Below are positions 13,479 through 25,141 of a stretch of 64,000 nucleotides of DNA, in pieces. The notes beneath the pieces were generated by a model that saw nothing but the letters and a program-made list of their open reading frames with translations, was not told where the DNA came from and searched no databases. The stretch's first letter is position 1. Every line of letters starts with the position of its first letter. This stretch comes from Amaranthus tricolor (taxonomy: Eukaryota; Streptophyta; Magnoliopsida; Caryophyllales; Amaranthaceae), in NCBI RefSeq assembly GCF_026212465.1, contig NC_080049.1, forward strand, positions 4,179,362 through 4,243,361, given 5' to 3'. A program made the translations under genes and the position numbers.

Positions 13479-14392
13479 AAATCCAAGTTTGAGCTAATTT
13501 ATGCGCAAAATTGGAAAAAACACTTAAAATCCTTAAAATCGCAACTTAACACGCAATTTCTATTATATGACTATGATTTTTAATTCTAACCACTTTAACA
13601 CAATAACATATACCAAATAGTGTTGTGTGCCAAGTTTCGTGCAAAACACACTAAGTTTGAGCTACTTTATGCGCAAAAGGGGAAAAAACGATTAAAAACC
13701 CTTAAAATCGCAACTTAACACGTAATTTCTAGCGTATGACTATGATTTTAAATTCTAACCACTTCAACACAATAATATATACCAAATAGTGTTGTGTGCC
13801 AAGTTTCGTGCAAAACAAACCAAGTTTGAACTACGTTATGCCCAAAAGTGGCAAAAAAAACTCATAAAAACCCTTAAAAGCTCAACTTAACACGTAATTT
13901 CTAACATATGACTATGATTTTCTATTATAACCACTTCAACATAGTAATGTATACAAAATACTGTTGTGTTCCAACTTGCGTGCAAAACAAACCAAGTTTG
14001 AGCTACTTTATCTGCAAAACTGGCAAAAATGCTTAAAAACACTTAAAATCGCAACTTAACACGTAATTTCTAGCATATGACTATGATTTTCAATTCAAAC
14101 CACTTCAACACAATAATATATACCAAATAGTGTTGTGGGCCAATTTACATGCAAAACATACCAAGTTTGAGGTACTTTATGCGTAAAAGTGGCAAAAACG
14201 CTTAAAAACCCTTAAAATCGCAACTTAACACACAATTTCTATTATATGACCTATGATTTTCAATTCTAACCACTTCAACACAATAATATATACCAAATAG
14301 TGTTGTGTGCCAAGTTTCGTGCAAAACAAACCATGTTTGAGCTACTTTATACCCAAAAGTGGCAAAAAAAACTCATAAAAACCCTTAAAAGC

Positions 14393-14435
14393 TCAACTTA
14401 ACTATGATTTTCTATATAACTATGATTTTCTATTC
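14393..14435 (+). repeat. Internally duplicated monomer start, copy 4
   Basis: Fourth and last copy, 4,555 bp after the third, consistent with two HOR steps with one intervening loss. Confidence 0.85.
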
Positions 14436-15841
14436 TAACCACTTCAACATAATAATGTATACCTAATATTGTTGTGTGCCAAGTTGCGCGCAAAACAAAC
14501 CAAGTTTGAGCTACTTTATGCGCAAAAGTGGAAAAATCACTTAAAAACTTTTAAAATAGTAACTTAACACGTAATTTGAAGCATATGACTACGATTTTCA
14601 ATTCTAACCACTTCAACACAATAAAAAATAACAAATAGTATTGTGTGCCAAGTTTCGTGCAAAACAAACCAAGTTTGAGCTACCTAATGCGCAAAAGTGG
14701 CAAAAATACTTAAAAAAACCATAAAAGCTCAACTTAACTCGTAATTTCTAGCATATGCCTAAGATTTTCAATTCTAACCACTTCAACGAAATAATATATG
14801 CCAAACAGTGTTGTGTGCCCTAGTTTCGTGCAAAACAAATCAAGTTTGAGCTAATTTATGCGCAAAAGTGGAAAAAACGCTTAAAAACCCTTAAAATCGC
14901 AACTTAACACGTAATTTCTAGCATATGACCATGATTTTGAATTCTAACCACTTCAACAAAATAATATATACCAAATAGTGTTGTGTGCCAAGTAACATGC
15001 AAAAAAAGCCAAGTTTGAGCTACTTTATGCGTAAAAGTGGCAAAAACGCTTAAAAACCCTTAAAATCGCAACTTAACACACCATTTCTATTATATGACTA
15101 TGATTTTCAATTATTAACACTTTAACACAATAAGATATACCAAATAGTGTTGTGTGCCAAGTTTTGTGCAAAACAAACCAAGTTTGAGCTACTTTATGCG
15201 CAAAAGGGGAAAAAACGCTTAAAAACCCTTAAAATCGCAACTTAACACGTAATTTCTAGCGTATGACTAAGATTTTAAATTCTAACCACTTCAACACAAT
15301 AATATAAACCAAATCGTGTTGTGTGCCAAGTTTCGTGCAAAACAAACCAAGTTTGAACTACGTTATGCCCAAAAGTGGCAAAAAAACTCATAAAAAACCC
15401 TTAAAAGCTCAACTTAACACGTAATTTCTAGCATATGACTATGATTTTCTATTATAACCACTTCAACATAATAATGTATACCAAATACTATTGTGTGCCA
15501 AGTTGCGTACAAGACAAACCAAGTTTGAGCTATTTTTATTCGCTAAAGTGGAATAAACGCTTAAAAACCCTTAAATAGTAACTTAACACGTAATTTGTAG
15601 AATATGACTACGATATTTAATTCTAACCACTTCAACACAATACAAAATAACAAATAGTGTTATGTGCCAACTTTCGCGCAAAACAAACCAAGTTTGAGCT
15701 AGCTAATGCGCAAAAGTGGCAAAAATGCTTAAAAAAAACCTTAAAAGCTCAACTTAACACGTAATTTCTAGCATATGACTATGATTTTCAATTCTAACCA
15801 CTTCAACACAATTATATATGCCAAATAGAGTTGTGTGCCAA

Positions 15842-15855
15842 TTTTCGTACGAAAA
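15842..15855 (+). other. 14-bp palindrome, site 4
   Basis: Perfect copy; next site is only 1,016 bp away (6 monomers), marking a contracted HOR. Confidence 0.95.
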
Positions 15856-16857
15856 AATCCAAGTTTGAGCTAATTTATGCGCAAAATTGGAAAAAACACT
15901 TAAAACCCTTAAAATCGCAACTTAACACGCATTTTCTATTATATGACTATGATTTTTAATTCTAACCACTTTAACACAATAACATATACCAAATAGTGTT
16001 GTGTGCCAAGTTTCGTGCAAAACACACTAAGTTTGAGCTACTTTATGCGTAAAAGTGGCAAAAACGCTTAAAAAACCCTTAAAATCGCAACTTAACACAC
16101 AATTTCTATTATATGACTATGATTTTCAATTCTAAAACACTTTAACACAATAATATATACCAAATAGTGTTGTGTGCCAAGTTTTGTGCAAAACAAACCA
16201 AGTTTGAGCTACTTTATGCGCAAAAGGGGAAAAAACGCATAAAAACCCTTAAAATCGCAACTTAACACGTAATTTCTAGCGTATAACTATGATTTTAAAT
16301 TCTAACCACTTCAACACAATAATATAAACCAAATAGTGTTGTGTGCAAAGTTTCGTGCAAAACAAACCAAGTTTGAACTACGTTATGCCAAAAAGTGGCA
16401 AAAAAACTCATAAAAACCCTTAAAAGCTCAACTTAACACGTAATTTCTAGCATATGACTATGATTTTCTATTATAACCACTTCAACATAATAATGTATAC
16501 CAAATACTATTGTGTGCCAAGTTGCGTACAAGACAAACCAAGTTTGAGCTATTTTATGCGCTAAAGTGGAATAAACGCTTAAAAACCCTTAAATAGTAAC
16601 TTAACACGTAATTTGTAGAATATGACTACGATATTCAATTCTAACCACTTCAACACAATAAAAAATAACAAATAGTGTTATGAGCCAAGTTTCGTGCAAA
16701 CAAACCAAGTTTGAGCTACCTAATGCGCAAAAGTGGCAAAAATGCTTAAAAAAACCTTAAAAGCTCAACTTAACACGTAATTTCTAGCATATGACTATGA
16801 TTTTCAATTCTAACCATTTCAAAACAATTATATATGCCAAATAGAGTTGTGTGCCAA

Positions 16858-16871
16858 TTTTCGTACGAAAA
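16858..16871 (+). other. 14-bp palindrome, site 5
   Basis: Perfect copy; next site is 2,002 bp away, an interval that includes the 31-bp deletion at 17240. Confidence 0.95.
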
Positions 16872-17126
16872 AATCCAAGTTTGAGCTAATTTATGCGCAA
16901 AATTGGAAAAAACACTTAAAACCCTTAAAATCGCAACTTAACACGCAATTTCTGTTATATGACTATGATTTTAAATTCTAACCACTTGAACACAATAACA
17001 AATACCAAATAGTGTTGTGTGCCAAGTTTCGTGCAAAACACACTAAGTTTGAGCTACTTTATGCGCAAAAGGGGAAAAAACGCTTAAAAACCCTTAAAAT
17101 CGCAACTTAAAACGTAATTTCTAGCG

Positions 17127-17266
17127 TATGACTATGATTTTAAATTCTAACCACTTCAACACAATAAAGTATACCAAATAGTGTTGTGTGCCATGTTTCG
17201 TGCAAAACAAACCAAGTTTGAACTACGTTATGCCCAAAAGCTCAACTTAACACGTAATTTCTAACA
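17127..17266 (+). repeat. Short monomer (140 bp) with 31-bp deletion
   Basis: TATG landmarks at 17127 and 17267 are only 140 bp apart. In this type 2 unit the AAAAG of ATGCCCAAAAG joins directly to CTCAAC, removing the segment up to the second AAAAG. The 5-bp AAAAG microhomology marks the junction at 17236-17240. I saw no other copy with this lesion, so it is recent. Confidence 0.88.
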
Positions 17267-18859
17267 TATGACTATGATTTTCTATTATAACCACTTCAAC
17301 ATTGTAATGTATACCAAATACTGTTGTGTGCCAACTTGCGTGCAAAACAAACCAAGTTTGAGTACTTTATGTGCAAAAACTGGCAAAAATGCTTAAAAAC
17401 ACTTAAAATCGCAACTTAACACGTAATTTCTAGCATATGACTATGATTTTAAATTCAAACCACTTCAACACAATAATATATACCAAATAGTGTTGTGGGC
17501 CAATTTACATGCAAAACATACCAAGTTTGAGGTACTTTATGCGTAAAAGTAGCAAAAAACGCTTAAAAACCCTTTAAATCGCAACTTAACACGAAATTTT
17601 TATTATATGACTAAGATTTTCAATTCTAACCACTTCAACACAATAATATATACCAAATAGTGTTGTGTACCAAGTTTCGTGCAAAACAAACCAAGTTTGT
17701 GCTACCTAATGCGCAAAAGTGGATAAAATACTTAAAAAAACCATAAAAGCTAAACTTAACTCGTAATTTCTAGCATATGACTATGATTTTCAATTCTAAC
17801 CACTTCAACAAAATAATATATGCCAAACAGTGTTGTGTGCCTAGTTTCGTGCAAAACAAACCAAGTTTGAGCTAATTTATGCGCAAAAGTGGCAGAAACG
17901 CTTAAAAACCCTTAAAATCGCAACTTAACACGTAATTTCTAGCATATGACTATGATTTTGAATTCTAACCACTTCAACACAATAATATATACCAAATAGT
18001 GTTGTGTGCCAAGTAACATGCAAAACAAACCAAGTTTGAGCTACTTTATGCGTAAAAGTGGCAAAAACGCTTAAAAACCCCTTAAAATCTCAACTTAACA
18101 CACAATTTCTATTATATGACTATGATTTTCATTCTAAACACTTTAACACAATAATATATACCAAATAGTGTTGTGTGCCAAGTTTTGAGCAAAACAAACC
18201 AAGTTTGAGCTACTTTATGCGCAAAAGGGGAAAAAACGCTTAAAAAACCCTTAAAATCGCAACTTAACACGTAATTTCTAGCGTATGACTATGATTTTAA
18301 ATTCTAACCACTTCAACACAATAATATAAACCAAATAGTGTTGTGTGCCAAGTTTCGTGCAAAACAAACCAAGTTTGAACTACGTTATGCCCAAAGTGGC
18401 AAAAAAACTCATAAAAACCCTTAAAAGCTCAACTTAACACGTAATTTCTAGCATATGACTATGATTTTCTATTATAACCACTTCAACATAATAATGTATA
18501 CCAAATACTATTGTGTGCCAAGTTGCGTACAAAACAAACCAAGTTTGAGCTATTTTATGCGCTAAAGTGGAATAAACGCTTAAAAACCCTTAAATAGTAA
18601 CTTAACACGTAATTTGTAGCATATGACTACGATATTCAATTCTAACCACTTCAACACAATAAAAAATAACAAATAGTGTTATATGCCAAGTTTCGTGCAA
18701 AACAAACCAAGTTTGAGCTAGCTAATGCGCAAAAGTGGCAAAAATGCTTAAAAAAACCTTAAAAGCTCAACTTAACACGTAATTTCTAGCATATGACTAT
18801 GATTTTCAATTCTAACCACTTCAACACAATTATATATGCCAAATAGAGTTGTGTGCCAA

Positions 18860-18873
18860 TTTTCGTACGAAAA
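18860..18873 (+). other. 14-bp palindrome, site 6
   Basis: Perfect copy; next site is 1,021 bp away (6 monomers), a second contracted HOR. Confidence 0.95.
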
Positions 18874-19880
18874 AATCCAAGTTTGAGCTAATTTATGCGC
18901 AAAATTGGAAAAAACACTTAAAACCCTTAAAATCGCAACTTAACACGCAATGTCTATTATCTGACTATGATTTTAAATTCTAACCACTTTAAACACAATA
19001 ACATATACCAAATAGTGTTGTGTGCCAAGTTTCGTGCAAAACACACTAAGTTTGAGCTACTTTATGCGTAAAAAAAGTGGCAAAAACGCTTAAAAACCCT
19101 TAAAATCGCAACTTAACACGTAATTTCTAATATATGACTATGATTTTCAATTCTAAACACTTTAACACAATAATATATACCAAATAGTGTTGGGTGCCAA
19201 GTTTTGTGCAAAACAAACCAAGTTTGAACTACTTTATGCGCAAAAGGGGAAAAAACGCTTAAAAACCCTTAAAATCGCAAGTTAACACGTAATTTCTAGC
19301 GTATGAGTATGATTTTAAATTCTAACCACTTCAACACAATAATATAAACCAAATAGTGTTGTGTGCCAAGTTTCGTGCAAAACAAACCAAGTTTGAACTA
19401 CGTTATGCCCAAAAGTGGCAAAAAAACTCATAAAAACCCTTAAAAGCTCAACTTAACACGTAATTTCTAGCCTATGACTATGATTTTCTATTATAACCAC
19501 TTCAACATAATAATGTATACCAAATACTATTGTGTGCCAAGTTGCGTACAAAACAAACCAAGTTTGAGCTATTTTATGCGCTAAAGTGGAATAAACGCTT
19601 AAAAACCCTTAAATAGTAACTTAACACGTAATTTGTAGCATATGACTACGATATTCAATTCTAACCACTTCAACACAATAAAAAATAAAAAATAGTGTTA
19701 TGTGTCAAGTTTCGTGAAAAACAAACCAAGTTTGAGCTACCTAATGCGCAAAAGTGGCAAAAAATGCTTAAAAAAAACCTTAAAAGCTTAACTTAACACG
19801 TAATTTCTAGCATATGACTATGATTTTCAATTCTAACCACTTCAACACAATTATATATGCCAAATAGAGTTGTGTGCCAA

Positions 19881-19894
19881 TTTTCGTACGAAAA
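19881..19894 (+). other. 14-bp palindrome, site 7
   Basis: Perfect copy; next site is 1,190 bp away (7 monomers). Confidence 0.95.
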
Positions 19895-21070
19895 AATCCA
19901 AGTTTGAGCTAATTTATGCGCAACATTGGAAAAAAACACTTAAAACCCTTAAAATCGCAACTTAACACGCAATTTCTATTATATGACTATGATTTTAAAA
20001 TTCTAACCACTTTAACACAATAACATATACCAAATAGTGTTGTGTGCCAAGTTTTGTGCAAAACAAACCAAGTTTGAGCTACTTTATGTGCAAAAGGGGA
20101 AAAAAACGCTTAAAAAACCCTTAAAATCGCAACTTAACACGTAATTTCTAGCGTATGACTAAGATTTTAAATTCTAACCACTTCAACACAATAATATAAA
20201 CCAAATAGTGTTGTGTGCCAAGTTTCGTGCAAAACAAACCAAGTTTGAACTACGTTATGCCCAAAAGTGGCAAAAAAACTCATAAAAACCCTTAAAAGCT
20301 CAACTTAACACGTAATTTCTAGCATATGACTATGATTTTCTATTATAACCACTTCAACATAATAATGTATACAAAATACTATTGTGTGCCAAGTTGCGTA
20401 CAAAACAAACCAAGTTTGAGCTATTTTATGCACTAAAGTGGAATAAACGCTTAAAAACCCTTAAATAGTAACTTAACACGTAATTTGTAGCATATGACTA
20501 TGATATTCAATTCTAACCACTTCAACACAATAAAAAATAACAAATAGTGTTATGTGCCAAGTTTCGTGCAAAACAAACCAAGTTTGAACTACGTTATGCC
20601 CAAAAGTGGCAAAAAAACTCATAAAAACCCTTAAAAAGCTCAACTTAACACGTAATTTCTAGCATATGACTATGATTTTCTATTATAACCACTTCAACAT
20701 AATAATGTATACAAAATACTATTGTGTGTCAAGTTGCGTACAAAATAAACCAAGTTTGAGCTATTTTATGCGCTAAAGTGGAATAAACGCTTAAAAACCC
20801 TTAAATAGTAACTTAACACGTAATTTGTAGCATATGACTACGATATTCAATTCTAACCACTTCAACACAATAAAAAATAACAAATAGTGTTATGTGCCAA
20901 GTTTCTTGCTAAACAAACCATGTTTGAGCTACCTAATGCGCAAAAGTGGCAAAAATGCTTAAAAAAACCTTAAAAGCTTAACTTAACACGTAATTCCTAG
21001 CATATGACTATGATTTTCAATTCTAACCACTTCAACACAATTATATATGCCAAATAGTGTTGTGTGCCAA

Positions 21071-21084
21071 TTTTCGTACGAAAA
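21071..21084 (+). other. 14-bp palindrome, site 8
   Basis: Perfect copy in a monomer that has reverted to AAATAGTGTTG upstream and lost a base in AAGTTGAGC; next site is 2,036 bp away (12 monomers). Confidence 0.95.
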
Positions 21085-23106
21085 AATCCAAGTTGAGCTA
21101 ATTTATGCACAACATGGAAAAAAACACTTAAAACCCTTAAAATCGCAACTTAAAACGCAATTTCTATTATATGACTATGATTTTAAATTCTAACCACTTT
21201 AACACAATAACATATACCAAATAGTGTTGTCTGCCAAGTTTCGTGCAAAACACACTAAGTTTGAGCTACTTTATGCGCAAAAGGGGAAAAAACGCTTAAA
21301 AACCCTTAAAATCGCAACTTCACACGTAATTTCTAGCGTATGACTATGATTATAAATTCTAACCACTTCAACACAATAATATATAGCAAATAGTGTTGTG
21401 TGCCAAGTTTCGTGCAAAACAAACCAAGTTTGAACTACGTTATGCCCAAAAGTGGCAAAAAAAACTCATAAAAAACCCTTAAAAGCTCAACTTAACACGT
21501 AATTTCTAACATATGACTATGATTTTCTATTATAACCACTTCAACATAGTAATGTATACCAAATACTGTTGTGTGCCAACTTGCGTGCAAAACAAACCAA
21601 GTTTGAGTACTTTATGTGCAAAACTGGCAAAAAATGCTTAAAAACACTTAAAATCGCAACTTAACACGTAATTTCGTGCATATGACTATGATTTTCAATT
21701 CAAACCACTTCAACACAATAATATATACCAAATAGTATTGTGGGCCAATTTACATGCAAAACATACCAAGTTTGAGGTACTTTATGCGTAAAAGTGGCAA
21801 AAACGCTTAAAAACCCTTTAAATCGCAACTTAATACGCAATTTTTATTATATGACTAAGATTTTCAATTCTAACCACTTCAACACAATAATATATACCAA
21901 ATAGTGTTGTGTGCCAAGTTTCGTGCAAAACAAACCAAGTTTGAGCTACTTAATGCGCAAAAGTGGCAAAAATACTTAAAAAAAACCATAAAAGCTCAAC
22001 TTAACTCGTAATTTCTAGCATATGACTATGATTTTCAATTCTAACCACTTCAACAAAATAATATATGCCAAACAGTGTTGTGTGCCTAGTTTCGTGCAAA
22101 ACAAACCAAGTTTGAGCTAATATATGCGCAAAAGTGGCAAAAACGCTTAAAAACCCTTAAAATCGCAACTTAACACGTTATTTCTAGCATATGACTATGA
22201 TTTTGAATTCTAAACACTTCAACACAATAATATATACCAAATAGTGTTGTGTGCCAAGTAACATGCAAAACAAACCAAGTTTGAGCTACTTTATGCGTAA
22301 AAGTGGCAAAAACACTTAAAAACCCTTAAAATCGCAACTTAACACACAATTTCTATTATATGACTATGATTTTCAATTCTAAACACTTTAACACAATAAT
22401 ATATACCAAATAGTGTTGTGTGCCAAGTTTTGTGCAAAACAAACCAAGTTTGAGCTACTTTATGCGCAAAAGGGGAAAAAAACGCTTAAAAACCCTTAAA
22501 ATCGCAACTTAACACGTAATTTCTAGCGTATGACTATGATTTTAAATTGTAACCACTTCAACACAATAATATAAACCAAATAGTGTTGTGTGCCAAGTTT
22601 CGTGCAAAACAAACCAACTTTGAACTACGTTATGCCCAAAAGTGGCAAAAAAAACTCATAAAAACCCTTAAAAGCTCAACTTAACACGTAATTTCTAGCA
22701 TATGACTAAGATTTTCTATTATAACCACTTCAACATAATAATGTATACAAAATACTATTGTGTGCCAAGTTGCGTACAAAACAAACCAAGTTTGAGCTAT
22801 TTTATGCACTAAAGTGGAATAAACGCTTAAAAACCCTTAAATAGTAACTTAACACGTAATTTGTAGCATATGACTATGATATTCAATTCTAACCACTTCA
22901 ACACAATAAAAAATAACAAATAGTGTTATGTGCCAAGTTTCGTGCAAAACAAACCAAGTTTGAGCTACCTAATGCGCAAAAGTGGCAAAAATGCTTAAAA
23001 AAACCTTAAAAGCTCAACTTAATACGTAATTTCTAGCATATGACTATGATTTTCAATTCTAACCACTTCAACACAATTATATATGCCAAATAGAGTTGTG
23101 TGCCAA
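21071..23106 (+). repeat. 12-monomer HOR (2,036 bp), copy 1
   Basis: Measured from palindrome to palindrome. It is nearly identical to 23107-25141 in order and private variants, including TATGACTAAGATTTTC with ACGCAATTTTTATT, ACACGTTATTTC and TTTTGAATTCTAAACAC. The GTTATTTC monomer starts at 22190 and 24227, 2,037 bp apart. Confidence 0.9.
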
Positions 23107-23206
23107 TTTTCGTACGAAAAAATCCAAGTTTGAGCTAATTTATGCGCAAAATTGGAAAAAACATTTAAAACGCTTAAAATCGCAACTTAACACGCAATTT
23201 CTATTA
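23039..23206 (+). repeat. Type 4 palindrome-bearing monomer (exemplar, 168 bp)
   Basis: This monomer has linked differences over its whole length: CAATTATATATGCC, AAATAGAGTTG, the 14-bp palindrome TTTTCGTACGAAAA at 23107-23120, GAGCTAATTTATGCGC, AAATTGGAAAAAACA and CGCTTAAAATCGC. The palindrome sits exactly where other monomers carry TTCGTGCAAAACAAACC. It occurs once per HOR across 9-25 kb. Whether the palindrome binds a protein or is a neutral marker is not known. Confidence 0.88.
23107..23120 (+). other. 14-bp palindrome, site 9
   Basis: Perfect copy; next site is 2,035 bp away (12 monomers). Confidence 0.95.
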
Positions 23207-25141
23207 TATGACTATGATTTTAAATTCTAACCACTTTAACACAATAACATATACCAAATAGTGTTGTGTGCCAAGTTTCGTGCAGAACACACTAAGTTTG
23301 AGCTACTTTATGCGCAAAAGGGGAAAAAACGCTTAAAAAACCCTTTAAATCGCAACTTAACACGTAATTTCTAGCGTATGACTATGATTTTAAATTCTAA
23401 CCACTTCAACACAATAATATATACCAAATAGTGTTGTGTGCCAAGTTTCGTGCAAAACAAACCAAGTTTGAACTACGTTATGCCCAAAAGTGGCAAAAAA
23501 AAACTTATAAAAACCCTTAAAAGCTCAACTTAACACGTAATTTCTAACATATGACTATGATTTTCTATTATATCCACTTCAACATAGTAATGTATACCAA
23601 ATACTGTTGTGTGCCAACTTGCGTGCAAAACAAACCAAGTTTGAGCTACTTTATGTGCAAAACTGGCAAAAATGCTTAAAAACACTTAAAATCGCAACTT
23701 AACACGTAATTTCTAGCATATGACTATGATTTTCAATTCAAACCACTTCAACACAATAATATATACCAAATAGTGTTGTGGGCCAATTTACATGCAAAAC
23801 ATACCAAGTTTGAGGTACTTTATGCGTAAAAGTGGCAAAAACGCTTAAAAACCCTTTAAATCGCAACTTAATACGCAATTTTTATTATATGACTAAGATT
23901 TTCAATTCTAACCACTTCAACACAATAATATATACCAAATAGTGTTGTGTGCCAAGTTTCGTGCAAAACAAACCAAGTTTGAGCTACTTAATGCGCAAAA
24001 GTGGATAAAATACTTAAAAAAACCATAAAAGCTCAACTTAACTCGTAATTTCTAGCATATGACTATGATTTTCAATTCTAACCACTTCAACAAAATAATA
24101 TATGCCAAACAGTGTTGTGTGCCTAGTTTCGTGCAAAACAAACCAAGTTTGAGCTAATATATGCGCAAAAGTGGCAAAAACGCTTAAAAACCCTTAAAAT
24201 CGCAACTTAACACGTTATTTCTAGCATATGACTATGATTTTGAATTCTAAACACTTCAACACAATAATATATACCAAATAGTGTTGTGTGCCAAGTAACA
24301 TGCAAAACAAACCAAGTTTGAGCTACTTTATGCGTAAAAGTGGCAAAAACACTTAAAAACCCTTAAAATCGCAACTTAACACACAATTTCTATTATATGA
24401 CTATGATTTTCAATTCTAAACACTTTAACACAATAATATATACCAAATAGTGTTGTGTGCCAAGTTTTGTGCAAAACAAACCAAGTTTGAGCTACTTTAT
24501 GCGCAAAAGGGGAAAAAACGCTTAAAAACCCTTAAAATCGCAACTTAACACGTAATTTCTAGCGTATGACTATGATTTTAAATTGTAACCACTTCAACAC
24601 AATAATATAAACCAAATAGTGTTGTGTGCCAAGTTTCGTGCAAAACAAACCAACTTTGAACTACGTTATGCCCAAAAGTGGCAAAAAAACTCATAAAAAC
24701 CCTTAAAAGCTCAACTTAACACGTAATTTCTAGCATATGACTAAGATTTTCTATTATAACCACTTCAACATAATAATGTATACAAAATACTATTGTGTGC
24801 CAAGTTGCGTACAAAACAAACCAAGTTTGAGCTATTTTATGCACTAAAGTGGAATAAACGCTTAAAAACCCTTAAATAGTAACTTAACACGTTATTTGTA
24901 GCATATGACTATGATATTCAATTCTAACCACTTCAACACAATAAAAAATAACAAATAGTGCTATGTGCCAAGTTTCGTGCAAAACAAACCAAGTTTGAGC
25001 TACCTAATGCGCAAAAGTGGCAAAAATGCTTAAAAAAACCTTAAAAGCTCAACTTAATACGTAATTTCTAGCATATGACTATGATTTTCAATTCTAACCA
25101 CTTCAACACAATTATATATGCCAAATAGAGTTGTGTGCCAA
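23107..25141 (+). repeat. 12-monomer HOR (2,035 bp), copy 2
   Basis: Second regular copy. It shows few point differences from copy 1, mostly A-run length changes such as AAAAAAACTTAT and GTGGATAAAATAC versus GTGGCAAAAATAC. A third copy begins at 25142 but is replaced by other monomers after about 25.9 kb. Confidence 0.9.

Larger units (their letters stand above)
9082..21070 (+). repeat. Palindrome-punctuated HOR region, variable unit length
   Basis: Successive type 4 monomers are 2,195, 2,188, 2,377, 1,016, 2,002, 1,021 and 1,190 bp apart, so the HOR varies between about 6 and 14 monomers while the monomer order stays recognisable. Strong local matches include 12.2-13.5 kb with 14.5-15.9 kb. 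Small lesions at 10233, 12795 and 17240 are single-copy and therefore younger than the HOR. Confidence 0.85.
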
